Positions 10,583-22,229 of a stretch of DNA of 64,000 bases are shown here, one piece after another. Position 1 is the stretch's first letter. Every line of letters begins with the position of its first letter. The notes beneath the pieces were generated by a model. That model was given only the letters and a program-made list of their open reading frames with translations, made no database searches and was not told the DNA's origin. The DNA comes from Planococcus citri (taxonomy: Eukaryota; Arthropoda; Insecta; Hemiptera; Pseudococcidae): contig NC_088677.1 of the NCBI RefSeq assembly GCF_950023065.1, forward strand, positions 82,547,469-82,611,468, given 5' to 3'. A program made the position numbers and the translations under genes.

Positions 10583-10776
10583 ACATCAGATTGAATTGTA
10601 TAACGAAAATGTATCAATGCTTCTGGGGCCATCCATTTGACTGGAAATCTGCCATTGGTTTTTTGCTCGAAGTAGTAATCATGTCGAATATCTCTGGCTG
10701 ATCCAAAGTTACCTATTTTCAAGGTGTAATTATCAAATACCAGCACATTTCGAGCAGCGAGGTCTCGGTGGATGAT
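10583..10776 (-). CDS. Exon 4 of the Sema-kinase receptor: catalytic and activation loops
   Basis: Acceptor TTTTCAG before 10776, donor GTAAGT after 10583. The catalytic loop IIHRDLAARN is complete (D1114, N1119). The next motif reads KIGNFGSARD, so the metal-binding DFG aspartate is asparagine (N1132; codon AAC). The activation segment has the paired tyrosines of FGFR-type kinases (HDYYF) and ends in VKWMAPEAL. One G-to-A change would explain the lost Asp codon. Confidence 0.9.
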
Positions 10777-10904
10777 CTGAAAAGTTGATTCATTTTCATA
10801 GAGTATCTCTGAGGTGATGTTACGTGTTAGGAAGAGTTATTGGAGCTGTTTTCATCTTATATGTATATACTTTGCAAGGAGACATAAGGTATGTATGTAT
10901 TTAC

Positions 10905-11194
10905 TTGTAGAGAAGCCAGGTATTCCATGCCTTTTGCTACTTGTTGAGCAAACGAGATTATAACAGTTTCGGACAAGTCGACTAATGTCGTTTCCTGAGC
11001 TGTGGATGAGTGAGGGTTGTGGTTTCGTAGGAAATCGAGTAAATTGCCATGTGAAGAGTATTCGGTGATGATGAACAATGGTCCATCTTGTGTACAGCAT
11101 CCAAGTAGAGCGAGTACATTGTCGTGTCTGCCGATGAGTTTCATTAGTTCCATTTCGCAGACTAAATTTATCATATCTTCGTCAGTGTGGGTAT
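10905..11194 (-). CDS. Exon 3 of the Sema-kinase receptor: alpha-C to catalytic loop
   Basis: Acceptor ATTTCACAG before 11194, donor GTAAAT after 10905. It encodes 97 residues, including the alpha-C glutamate region (LVCEMELMKLIGRHDN), the hinge (PLFIITEYSSHGNLLDFL) and the kinase-insert side. The phrase LLGCCTQDGPL is close to the FGFR consensus. Ends in phase 0, directly before the HRD exon. Confidence 0.9.
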
Positions 11195-11286
11195 CTGTGA
11201 AATAAGTTTATAAACTAGATTTATTAGTCGAAATATTACACGATAATTTCTCTTTTAAACGAATTACATATCAGCAAAAACGATAC

Positions 11287-11614
11287 TTTTCAGCATTTTA
11301 ACTGCTACTGTTATGACGACATCTTGCTGTAAGAGACCTGACACATTTCCCTTGACTACTCTTCTAAACTCTCCTTCTCCTAAAATTTCCCCTAGAAGTA
11401 AGTCTCCTCGAGGAATTTCCCATTTTTCATTCGGCACTAATTCGTACTCGGCGTTTGATTCAGTGTCATTTTCAATATTGACGTTTGATAATCTCTGTAA
11501 TACACGAATGTTTTCTTCAATATTATATCCAGGAGAATCACAACTTTTATTCAGACAAATTGATACCGATAATTTTTTGCCGCCAGGTAGTATTATACCC
11601 TCTTCTTCAATACG
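11287..11614 (-). CDS. Exon 2 of the Sema-kinase receptor: juxtamembrane and glycine loop
   Basis: Starts after a TAG acceptor at 11615-11616 (weak pyrimidine tract) in phase 0, the phase left by exon 1, and ends at an AAA|A donor GTATCG. It encodes 109 residues: a hydrophilic juxtamembrane segment, then NEKWEIPRGDLLLG as in FGFR/RET, the loop GEGEFRRVVKG and VAVKMLK with the ATP-anchoring lysine (K1009). The third glycine of GxGxxG is Arg (R987, codon AGA). The left boundary is the least certain splice site of the gene. Confidence 0.78.
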
Positions 11615-11639
11615 CTATGTAACGGATGGTGCTGTACAA

Positions 11640-12890
11640 CACTTGTTTCCCTCCTTAGAGGATAAAATGTTGGAGAGAGGGGGCCAAGTGATAAAAGTAG
11701 TGATTTTGAAAGTCGGCCGTAAAAGTAGTGAAAAGGTAGTGATTTTCAGACATTTTGCCTAAAAGGTAGTGAAAAATGAAAAAAAGCGAAAAATCTGGTT
11801 TTCCACACAAGAAAAATGTTGTAAAAATGGCTCATTTGTTGCATTTATATTTTTGAAAGCTTTTGCCCTCGCTTCACACTCGGGCTATTTGCGCTTCTTT
11901 TTCGATATAAGAAACTTATTAGGTATTCAAATTCCAGAAATGTTCGAAGTTTCAATCAGAAAAATACTCCCTTACCTCCATAAAAAAAACGTTTTTTTTT
12001 ACTTCTTCAAACATGAATTTTTGAAAGCTTTCTTGGCCTCGCTTCACTAGGGCTCGTTTGCTTTTTTTTCCAAGTTTGATTTAAAAAAAAAAAATAATCA
12101 TACAAGTTTCAAAATTTTGAAGCAAAAATAATAAGATTTTTCATTCATTACACAAGAAAACAACGTTTTCATACCCCTCAAAATACTAATTTCGATAGAT
12201 TTTTCTGAAAATTGGTATATTTTTTCCAAATGTTCAAATTTTTCATTATTTTTTTTTTCATTTTTTTATTTTGAAAAAAAGTTCTTTATTCGCCCAATTT
12301 CATTGGTAACAAGAACCTTGAAGGTGAAAATAAAATCCAAAATTAAAATGACAAAATTATATTCTCGACATTCGCTCGCTTGAAAAAAATCTTGGGATGT
12401 TTGAAGACCCCCTTCCCCTCATGAAAAATCCCAAGTGTTTAAAAAGTGTCCTGCTAAAGTTCTGCTTTTTTATTTTGAAATTTTGTTGGACTAGACACCC
12501 TGAAAAATCACTGCTAAAAATTAAAAAAAATTCTTCATCTTTCATACCTATTTCAAAGAATTTTACTCTCGAAATAGTTGATTTGTTAATTATTTTTCGA
12601 GTTCGCTCATTTTGTATTTTTAACATGTAGGTAGATACACATGAGAAATTGTATGTAACTATATAAAATCATTGAATTGATTTCAAATTGATGAAAACGC
12701 GTACTTACTCCAATGTAAAAAATTACAAAGTTCAAACCAAAAAAAAAAAAAATGAAAAAAATGGTTTGGGGAGAGGGGAGGGGGTTAACAATATTTTGAC
12801 AAGCAGTGATTTTTTTTGAAAGGTAGTGAAAAAGGTAGTGAAAAAGTAGTAATTTTCGGCCAAAAAATTCCGGCAGACACCCTGTTAATG
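11640..12890. repeat. Composite repeat insertion in intron 1
   Basis: Both ends carry the words 'aaaggtagtgaaaaagtagtgattttcggcc' in the same orientation (11690-11770 and 12810-12865). The inside holds two copies of the CCCTCGCTTC..CTCGGGC motif (about 11868 and 12035) and T-rich DNA. The open frames here (up to 149 codons on the plus strand) do not look like protein. Type of element unresolved. Confidence 0.4.
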
Positions 12891-12894
12891 TCAA

Positions 12895-13630
12895 TGAATC
12901 AATTCGTTCGCGAATGATTCACCAACAATTAAGTGAATTGAATCGATTCGTTCGCGAATGATGCACCAAGAAATATTCAATTCTTTCGTGAATGATTCAC
13001 CAAAAATTAAGTAAATTGGTCGATTCGTTCGCGAACGAGTCACTTAAACAAATCAATTCGTTCGCGAATGATTCATCAAAATTTAAAAATCGAGTAATTG
13101 AATCGATTGGTTCGCGAACGAGTCACTTATACGAATCGATTCGTTCACGAATGATTCACCAAGAATTATTCTATTCGTTCGTGAATGATTCACCATAAAT
13201 TGAGTAAGTGAATGGATTCGTTCGCGAATGATTCGCCAAGAATTTTCAATTCGTTCGTGAATGATTAATCATAAATTGAGTGAGTAAATCGATTCGGTCG
13301 CGAACGAGTCACATATACATACGAAACGAATCAATTCGTTCGCGAATGATTCATCAAAAATTATACAAATTCGTTCGTGAATGATTCATCATAAATTGAG
13401 TAAATAAATCGATTCGTTCGCGAACAAGTCACTTGAATTAATCAATTCGTTCGCGAATGATTCACCAAAAATTATTCAATTCGTTCGCAAATGATTCTCT
13501 AAAAAATTCAATTCGTTTGCGAATGATTCACCAAGAAATCAATCAATTTATTTAATCACCAATCGTTTGTGAATGATTCGATTCAACTGCTGTACAAATG
13601 TTTCAAAAAAAAGTGAATCAATTCGTTCGT
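12895..13630. repeat. Minisatellite with palindromic TTCGCGAA core (array 2)
   Basis: About 20 units of the same family as 2990-3310, alternating 'GAATGATTCACCAAAAATT' type and 'GAACGAGTCACTTA' type spacers between TTCG(C/T)GAA cores. It lies in intron 1 of the receptor gene, directly after the ectodomain exon. Units have diverged more than in array 1 and lengths vary. Confidence 0.85.
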
Positions 13631-13769
13631 AGTAAAAGATTTTTATTTGAAGTGATCACTCGCAGGTACATTTCTGAAATTTATCGGTTGAATTTCTCTC
13701 GGGCGTTAAAGGGTCAAGGTGGCGGTTGTTAGGTGCATTGGCTTTAGAAATTTTTGAATAAATACTTAC

Positions 13770-16478
13770 CAATGTGTTTGATTCATTTTCATCCAGCTGG
13801 ATTTGGTTTTCAATCACCGCGCGTTTTACCACTTGTGACATAGATATCATTTCCATACCCATTTTGTTAATTTGTCGTTGCATTTTTTGCAATCTCGCTG
13901 CAGATTTTCTCGAACAAATGACAGATACCGTGACTACAGTAAATGTTATCACCACAATTATCGTTATTATTGAATAGATGTTTTCTGTAAACCAATTTGT
14001 TGATTGGTTTTTTCGCAAGATTTTTTTATATATTGTTGAATTCGAACAGTCCTGCGTATCATGCAACCAGGGATCAGCAATGTTGGATTTTTCATCTAGG
14101 CTGTAGTATTTACATTCTCCAGTCTCTAAATTCCACATACACGAGTAGTTCTGATTAAGACATGATGCGCATTGATCGCCCATGTAGGTGCAATTATACA
14201 CGATAATATGTGTATTGTATGTGTTGTCAAGTGGTATTGATCTCTTCCATAAAACAGACAACTCGACTTTTATGGAAGGTTTCGGTTCAGTGTATGCAAA
14301 TATCTCCTCATTGCATGTGAGTTCTCCTTCTTTCAAAACATTTTCTGTATAACTGCTTTCTATGTTGTGACTAAATTGTATCTTCTCATTCTTAGAGTCT
14401 AATACAAATTTGCATGTAAATGTTTCATCATTCAAAGCTATTGGTATCTTGTAATGTACTTGTATTTGTTGAGTCTTTTCTATATGGGCAGGTATGTAAA
14501 TATCTGTTTTATGATTGGTGTAAAACTGTGGGCAAAACGTGGCGTTTTTTGAGTATTTAAATCCATCATATGATGTTGTACTATTTTGTAGAGAGGAAAT
14601 GGTATTGCCAAGACTCATACCTATTACCATATCATCCTTTTTCCAAATCACATCATCTGTGCATCTTGATTCATTCACATACCACTGGCATGGATAAGGA
14701 GAAGTTATGCATGATGAACAGGATTTATATGTACTACAATCATAAAATATGAGTTGAATTTTTTGAAATACTAGAAAACGGCTCATCCGGACTGATAGCT
14801 CACCTCCTATGAAATGATTACCAATAGGTGTTGAAGGGAAACTGTTAGGATTTGGTTTTGCGCAGTTGATAGTATTTTTATCGCGAATGGCTTCTTGTTC
14901 TTTAGGAAAATCGCCAATTTCGAACAAACATGTTATTGTAGGGCTGATGAACGGATGCGAAGTTGTTAATTTAAAAGTTACATTCCATTGCGCTGTTCTT
15001 GAGAATTTGTTTGGTGGATTTGAAGATGCGTCTATGTATTTATCGATATCAAACGAGACCCAGTCGGTGGGATTTTGTTCAACATCACACTCTGATTTCA
15101 AACAACATTTATTACTTAGAAAACACCATCCACAATGAGGATCTTTTGTCGCCCAACATGCGTATGATGTGTTATATTTGTCGCAATTGTGTATTTTGAC
15201 TTTGACGAGTTTCTTTTTGGTCATTACGTATAAAAAGTCCATTGTAGAATCGAACAGCATTTCCGAATGTATCTCATTTCCTGCATCTATCGTTATGTCT
15301 GCATATTTATTCGCGATGTACAAATCGGGCGAATCAACTCCTCTTATAGATATTTTCTGTAATCGACCATCCTTGGTACCTAGAAACAAGATTGTGTAAT
15401 TGTTGATTGAGATAACCACCATTGCTGTCACAACTATTTCACTATCTGGAATCTTAAATATCGGGTATCCTTCCAGCCATCCATCTTCATTCACTCGCAT
15501 TCGATGCCTACATACTGAGAAAGATCCTTTCGACGAATTGATGCTCTTTTGTAGTGTGAACATAATTTTTTCTTCCATTTCATGTGAATCTGATTTTCGC
15601 TTTTGGATGTAGGCAAATGCGGTTGTCTCTACAGGTGCATTATTTTCAAGAGGACAACTTATAGGAACTGTATTACACGATTTGTTTTTATGAGTATCTG
15701 TCCCAATTAGATACCCACTGAACCATAGTGACGGATCAGTGACAGCTAGGATAAGATAGCCAATATCTTCAGAACTGAAACCAGAAATTAATCTATCATT
15801 GTATTCATTGTGTTTTGCTGGACACTGGTTTTTCGTAAACTGGGTGGCGTTATTTTGTATAAGAACTGATGAAAAATTTGCTCGGTCTGGATTTTTGATT
15901 GTTATCGTTTGTATGGAGTTTAGATTATAGTCAGGAGTGAAACTAACATGCAGTGTCGATACTGAGGTTGATGAATTCATTGGTGAACTGGCAGCAATGA
16001 AGGCTACAATCGGCATAGAAGAGTTGATTTCTGCTATAGGTTCGAATCTAGTTGTCCAGATTTTCGAAATATTATTCATATCGTGAGCGTGACAGATACC
16101 AGAGAAAAAAGTACCACATGATATCAGTTGCTGATTCTGATAGTCCAATACCAGCACTTCGTTCCGATTAAACGTCGTTGCATTTCGTTTCAATTTGCCT
16201 GAACAGTTGGCAGCAGTGCAATCTGAAGGGCTGAGTTCCGATATAGTGTAATTAATTTGCAGTTCGAGATCAGTTGATAATTGATAAATACGGTTCACTG
16301 CGCCAATATATACCCATTTTCCATGTTCATCTACTGCCAAGTGGCTGAACTCTATGGCGTTTTCGTCTGAAAACACACTCCAGGTGTCCTTAGCTGATTT
16401 TGCATTTGAGTAAATCGTATTCAGGCGGAATATAAACGTGTGTATCAATAGTATGGGTAAGAGCTGAGGAAAATTCAT
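13770..16478 (-). CDS. Exon 1 of a Sema/plexin-ectodomain receptor tyrosine (pseudo)kinase
   Basis: A 903-codon exon from ATG 16478 to the donor TTG|GTAAGT at 13769. Residues 1-25 are a signal peptide; about 32-430 a Sema domain; PSI modules near 431-470 (C..YACWATKDPHCGWC), 580-625 (C..YKSCSSC..YPCQWY) and 762-812 (C..MGDQCASC..YSCMW), separated by two plexin IPT/TIG-like segments (about 495-580, 665-760); one transmembrane helix at about 834-855; then RKSAARLQKMQRQINK, a helical juxtamembrane stretch. Many N-glycosylation sites. The frame runs on past the donor to a stop at 13656, but the donor is strong and phase 0 joins exons 2-7 (11614 down to 8549), giving about 1292 residues. Role inferred: a cell-surface receptor with a MET-like layout but plexin-like ectodomain; ligand unknown. 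An alternative is a short membrane plexin ending at 13656. Confidence 0.88.
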
Positions 16479-16578
16479 TGCGATATTAATTCATCCATAT
16501 GTTTAGGTTACCTTATCATTCGATTGATTTGTCCATTATTTTTCCCCCGTGTAATGTAATAGATTTCGAATGAAATAT
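16479..16578 (-). other. Putative 5'UTR part of receptor exon 1
   Basis: Minus-strand acceptor TTTATTCTTCCAG ends at 16579, matching the paralogue's acceptor at 184. The leader between it and the ATG is similar in both copies. Inferred intron: 16579-19973. Confidence 0.5.
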
Positions 16579-16649
16579 CTGGAAGAATAAAGAAAATATG
16601 GACTTCAGTGCCTAATATAGATTATGTTGATGGCTGATGAATTAGAATT

Positions 16650-17100
16650 ACTGCATGACAGGGTGTCTAACGGTCATGAAAGTCTTGAAAAAGTGATTCA
16701 TTTTGCACGAAACATACTTTGCAGATTTTTTAAAACCCCCATAAAATGGGAAAAAATGAAAAATAAATTTAATGTTGAAGCAAAAGTAATAACTCCTTCG
16801 TTCAATACACAAAAAAAATCGTTTTTTATACCTTTTGAAATACTGATTTTTGAGAGCTTTTGCCCTCGCTTCGCTCGGGCTCATTTGCTCTTCTTTTTCA
16901 TTTTCAAATTTTTCTATTCAAAATTTTGAACCGAAATAATAAAATTCTTGTAGGTAAGTAATTCATCACACTAAAAGACGTCGTTTTTTATATGTATAGT
17001 ACCTTTTAAAATTCTGATTTTTTAGAGCTTTTGCCCTCGTTTCGCTCGGGCCGTTTGCTTTTCTTTTTAACTTTCAGTTTTGTTTGCCTGTGTGTATCAT
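16650..17100. repeat. Dispersed repeat with GAGCGAAGCGAGGG motif
   Basis: Two units about 170 bp apart, each with the motif CCCTCG(C/T)TTCGCTCGGGC (16864 and 17033) in A/T-rich context with 'gttttttataccttttgaaatactgatttt'. The same unit occurs near 11868, 12035 and four times (other strand) at 22800-23330. Begins next to CAGGGTGTCTAAC, which may be an element end. Confidence 0.6.
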
Positions 17101-17124
17101 TCTTCAAAAATTTTGAGTTGGGAA

Positions 17125-19651
17125 GGATATTCCCGGATAAGATAGGTGAAATGCTCCTGTCCTCGGATTTTTGATTTTTTGATTGAACATTGTTGGGTAC
17201 CTCTAAAAAAAAATTGTAGACCAAAAAATTTGTCCCCCGTCCCACCCCCCCCCCTTGTCCACAATGACGAAAAAACGTTTTTTTCGGGAAAAAATTGCAC
17301 TTCAACGAGTTTTGAATAAAAAAAATTTATTTTACCGAAAATATTGTACACGAAGCAACGGTCTATCCATATAAATTTTTTCGACATTTTTCTGATCCCC
17401 CGGGGGGGGGGAGATTATTGACAAAAAAAAATGTGAAACCGCCATATCTCCGAACCTAATTCTTGTGCACAAAATTTTTTTCTTCTGAAAATATGTTCAG
17501 GTAAGTACGATTTTTGGAAATTTTTTCAAATTTTTTCTCCAGGTGGGTCATCTTTAAAAACTCAAAAAACTCTTCAAAATGTGCTTTTAAATACTCGTAG
17601 TGAAGTTCTGAAGCTTTGCACGTGAACCTTGAAATACTGTAGAAGACGCAACAATTCCTCTGAGGGCTCATTTTGGGCCCATGGGCAATTGGGCACCTCC
17701 CCACCCAACTTTGGGTCTGAAAAATGTTGGCAATATGGGTGTCGTTTTCATATAAATCGGATCCCCTGAACACGAATATGAAGTTGGATTTACAGTTTGA
17801 CTCTTCCGAGGGACCCTGGGGGGGGGGGTACAGTGCCCCAGGTGCTATTATGACAAAAAGCACTGATATAAAGAGAGTGAGAATGATTAGGTTGGAAGGT
17901 TAGATATTTATCCTCTCTACGTGAACGCGGCGAGAAATATTCCTTACGTGGGGAATATTTGCCTTGTTTCCCAGACTAGCTCAATTTGGGAGAGTTCAAT
18001 CATTCAAACCTTTTATAACGATATTTCTTGATACCATTTAAATAAAAACACAGCTCTACACCTTTCGATGATGTTTTTATTAAAATAGTTCAAGTCTAGA
18101 GATATTTATGTACAGTGTTATAACCTATGTCTTATTTACAAGTATATGCTCGTAAGTATGAACATGAGATAGATTTTTCAACGAGTTATTAAACACGCGA
18201 CGCGAGTTTCTTAGGGATGAACAAAAATATTTACACTCCGTAAAAATGCGATAAAGTTACAATTTTACACTAATAAAAAATATAATTACGTTAAAAGCAA
18301 CATTTATCTGGATGGGCGAACGCAGCCCAGGGAATAAATTGTAAAATACTTACATAACAATGCAATATTACTGTCTCTCCTTTGCACTCCCTAATACTAG
18401 AGGCGACGACAGAATTGGAATCACGAGATATTTAAATGAAAAAGGTTTAAGTTTCGTTTAGCAGTGATATTTCGATTAAGTTTCGTTTAGCAGAGAAATT
18501 CAGATGAAGATTATTTATTTAGTTTAATTTATCAAGAAATTCACGAGTTATTTATTTAGAAATTCACGAGTTATTTAGATCACGTTTAATTTAGCGGATC
18601 ACTCCCGAAGTGAGATGATCCATGTTAAAAACCAATAAGAGATATTTTAAATAGCTCTTGTCATGGTTAAATCTCCACGCCTCAAGTGGTACAGACAAAA
18701 ATGCGATGACATGAGCAAGATGCTCATGCGATCATGTATTTAGGTATAACGAGCAAGCTCGCCATACCCCCGGGCAGTGACTAAGAACCAACTATCTAGA
18801 AATCGTAAGAACATTAGCGATTTTATGCACTCGTGCATTCGTATTTATATAAGGGTTGTAGACAGGGTGAAGAAAGGTACCTGAGACCACCCTCTTTAGG
18901 TGCGAGCGCGAGCTGTCAGATTAGAAATAATATTCCCCTATGTTTAAAATAATGTTCTCCTATTTTTTACATTGTTTTACACTACACATACACAACGAGT
19001 GTGTGTGTAGGTGAGAATACCTATTTTTTAGAGAATTTAACACATTACCAAAACTTCCAGTATAAGGGAGTAAAATATGTGTACTAGGGTACACATCGCT
19101 AGTGTACGTATTTTCGAGACATCGTCTATGAAAGACTGATACGAATCACTAGCAGAGTGTGTAGGGCAATCCTTCCCATAACATCACATTTTGAAGATTT
19201 TGTTGAGTTTTTAAAGATGACCTACCTGGAGAAAAAATTTTAAAAAATTTCCAAAAATAGTACTATCTGAACATATTTTATTAGGAAAAAAAATTGTGCA
19301 CAAGAATTAGGTTCGGAGATATGGCGGTTTCAACTTTTCTTTTGTCAATGTCTCCCCTCCCTCCCGGGGGTCAGAAAAATTTCGAAAAAATGTATGTGGA
19401 TAGACCCATGCTTCCTGTACATATTTTGGGTAAAACCAAAATTTTTTATTCGAAACTCGTTGATGTGCAATTTTTTTCCCGAAAAAAACGTTTTTTCGTC
19501 ATTGTGGACAAGGGGGGCGGGATGGGGGACAAATTTTTAGGTCTACAATTTTTTTTAGAGGTACCAGGTACCCACTACCCAACAATGTTCAATCAAAAAA
19601 TTAAAAATCCGAGGGCAGGGGGATTTCACCTATCTTATCCGGGAATACCCT
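17125..19651. mobile_element. Palindromic TIR element (GGATATTCCCGG type) split by an LTR
   Basis: Left arm 17125-17585 is the reverse complement of right arm 19185-19651, with matching landmarks: ATTCCCGGATAAGATAGGTGAAAT, GTTGGGTACC, the CCACAATGACG word, GCCATATCTCCGAACC and CTCCAGGTGGGTCATC. Related sequence forms palindrome A in the 55.5-61.7 kb element. No transposase. Target duplication not identified. The 94- to 142-codon frames in the arms are not supported as proteins. Confidence 0.75.
17864..19183. mobile_element. Probable solo LTR inside the palindromic element
   Basis: A 1.3-kb block beginning TGATATAAAG and ending CCATAACA sits inside the palindrome. If it is removed, the flanks join as AAAAGCAC+ATTTTGAAG, which is exactly what the opposite arm reads (left arm near 17574-17590), so its borders are fixed by the palindrome. 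Flanks GCAC and TCAC would be a target duplication with one change. It includes two direct copies of GTTTCGTTTAGCAG and of AAATTCACGAGTTATTTA. No coding sequence. Retroelement family unknown. Confidence 0.55.
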
Positions 19652-19769
19652 TTCAAGGCAAAAAACTCAAGAGTTGGTACTTCTATGTTCCTCCCCCTCC
19701 CCCTACTTCGCTATGGCTCTGAGGGCATCTGAAAAATTTTCTGATTGATTTTCAACTTGAGAGATGAAG

Positions 19770-20480
19770 GTCTTCACTGAATTTTCATTGAACCCCAACA
19801 GATTTTCTTTTGTGATCCATCTCTATGTAAGTATATTATGTAGACTCGTGAGAGGTGGATAGATAAGTATTTAACCTTCAGGAAGTGTGGATTAGTGACA
19901 CAATCATTAATTATTTTTCAAAATGAAATTTCATAAAACGGACAACGAGGAGTAATAGTTGCAAAGTGCTTACCTCTGGCGAATAATCTTGTAATAAAAT
20001 ACGTCTTCTCGAGCAAAGAATCAATATTAAAATGCTATTACTTGGTTTTCTGAAGCACGAAAGTAGCGTACAATAAATCACGATTTTTTTTCAAATTAAT
20101 AAAAATTAGATACATAAGTAATGTTGACGTACGACACACATGACTTTGTGGAATAGATTGTGAAAAACGCAGTCAGAAGAGTTTGAGTAATCATTTCAAT
20201 TTATAGGGTTTTCAGAGAACATACGTACGTGGCTTCGTTATTTTTCATTTTCGCCGGAATACCTGTTGATAACTGTGTGAAAAACAGGATAATGACTAAG
20301 GATTTTCGGTACAGTGTAGGTGTGATCAGTTTGAATGTTGATAAGTGCTACACAGCAACGGTACCAAATGAAAACGTGTCGTTATTTTTTTAGATTTTCC
20401 TGTCGATGATTATTTTTAACGTTGCGGCGCGGTGGAAGCGATAATCACCGATAGAGATAACACCTTTATAAACTTAAAAA
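19770..20480 (-). promoter_or_regulatory. Duplicated leader/promoter block of the complete receptor gene
   Basis: Matches 5010-5730. On the minus strand a putative non-coding first exon ends at 19974 with donor CCAGAG|GTAAGC; upstream DNA to about 20480 stays similar between the copies (for example ATAACACCT at the far end). Conservation of non-coding DNA on both sides of the donor, in a region otherwise full of unshared insertions, is why I call it promoter plus exon 1. Confidence 0.55.
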
Positions 20481-20668
20481 GTGATCTGATTCATCCTAAT
20501 GAATTCCGAGATCTCAAAATGTTCCAAACCAATGATCCATTTTTCACATAGGTACTTGTGTCGAAGGATTTAATGAATTTCAAATTGAAACAAACGTCGA
20601 ATTAAAAATAACACTGGTTTTAAAAAAATGTTTACTTTCGAGAAAAAATTCATCGCACAACTTATTTT

Positions 20669-21223
20669 TTCGTGAGCTGATTTTAGCTTACCACCACGCA
20701 CTCGCAGGCGAGTCATTTTCTTGGCATCTATCAGCATTATATGCATGCACAATTGTACAAGAATGTTCGGCGCGCCAGCCATGTGTTCCTTTCTCATTTA
20801 ATTAATTACGTGTCACGGCACATTCAACCTCGGGGAATTTTGCGATCAGTATATACAGTTAAACGCTCTGGTGTTTTTCTAGTCAAAATTTTCATACAGA
20901 ACTCGAACCACATACATATTATGTTATCGCCGACACAAATTAAAACTTCACTTTTTCGGATGCGGTTGTCGAAGTACATATGACATGAACCAAGTACGAT
21001 AGAAACGCTTATTTTGAAATATCGTAATCGAAAAAAAATCGTTCGAAGTTCGTACTCGGTGGAAAATTTTTCTTGTGGATATTTTTGTATACCAGGATCA
21101 ACCCTATTTTTGCGAAAATTCACTTGTGCACGTATCCAAATTCTAATCAGTTGAATTACAAACCCAAGATCGGAATAAGAGGAAAAATAGTGAAACAGTA
21201 CTTGGCGAGAGGCTCGTATTCAG
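20669..21223 (+). promoter_or_regulatory. Promoter and 5' leader exon of the P-loop gene, copy 1
   Basis: From GTGAGCTGATTTTAGCTTACC onward this matches 35626-35700 plus 36551-37010, the start of the second duplication unit. It ends at a donor CGTATTCAG|GTATGA (21223/21224) that is shared by both copies (37010/37011 in copy 2). No ATG-initiated frame is kept in both copies, so I read it as promoter plus non-coding exon 1. Transcription start unknown. Confidence 0.5.
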
Positions 21224-21289
21224 GTATGAAATTTCACTGGTTGTAAACTAAACAGATTTTTACATATAAAATGTCACGTTTCATTATTG

Positions 21290-22200
21290 ATTGAGGCACA
21301 TCCATGGCCCCAAGCAGCTCCCCAAAGGGGGTAAAAGTTCAAAAAAGTGTTTTTTACGTGCGACACATGGAATATTATGTTTTTGGTGACGCTGAATACG
21401 AATATGACGTCGGATTTTTTTTATTGGACCCCATCCACGGCCCCCAACAATTTTATTGGACTTTTACCTATTGGGGGAGGTTCTGGGGGCCATGGGTGAG
21501 GTCAATTTAAAAAACTATGGCTATATTCGTGTTCAGCGATATCGAAAACATACTATTTCATGTGTCACATGAATGTAATCCTTTTTTTGGGAATCACCCC
21601 CTTTGTGGAGGTGCTGGGGGCCGTGGACAGGTCCAATCAAATATTGGACGCCATATTCGTGTTCAACGTCACCAAAAACATAGAATTCGATATATCACAT
21701 GCCCCAGATTTTTTTTCGAAAGTTTCTCCCAAAATTGGGGGTGGGGGTGCTCCCCCTCCATCAAGAGATCCTATCTCGAAACTCAAATATTTCAAAAAAA
21801 CATCAAAAGGTACATCTATAGAAATTTTTTCAGAATTTGAAATGGTAGCTCCCACTTACAGCATCATCTTGAAATTTGAACTTACAATTTGAAAGTTCAA
21901 CTTTCAACTTTTGAAAATTTCAAAATACTTAAAAAGTTCTAAATACAATGCCCTTTCGAACTGTGAAATTATGTTTTGATCAAAGCATCATAGTTTTGGA
22001 GGAATGGGCTGATGAAGTTGAGTATCTCGAGACAATGTGAAAATAATGGAAGCCCCCACCCGTCCCCTGAGGGGGCTTGGACCAAACTAATTGCAGGGTT
22101 CTTGCTTACTGGATGGGTTGATATTGTAAGAAAAAATTCAGCGAAATCGATAGACATGACTTTCAAAATCGCCTTTTTGTGGTGGAGTTGGCATGGAATG
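21290..22200. repeat. Dispersed repeat R1, uninterrupted copy in the 5' intron
   Basis: Absent from the second duplication unit, so it was inserted (with the following repeats up to about 23535) after or during divergence. It is the inverted counterpart of 270-487 plus 1450-1935 and contains the phrase 'cgaatatgacgtcggatttt' and two copies of 'CCATCCACGGCCCC'. Frames up to 110 codons here are not credible genes. Confidence 0.65.
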
Positions 22201-22229
22201 ACCCTAAGGCGACAAAAACGTGATATGAA

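Noticed and set aside
11313..11762. 149-codon plus-strand frame
   Set aside because: Lies antisense to kinase exon 2 and has no features of its own.
13656..13769. Extension of the Sema exon frame to a stop at 13656 (940 codons)
   Set aside because: A strong GTAAGT donor precedes it and the phase fits the kinase exons. The extra 37 residues show no conservation signal. A short membrane isoform from read-through is still possible.
17097..17863. Several 96- to 135-codon minus-strand frames
   Set aside because: They fall in the arm of a palindromic element; the mirrored arm has shifted frames and no domain is recognisable.
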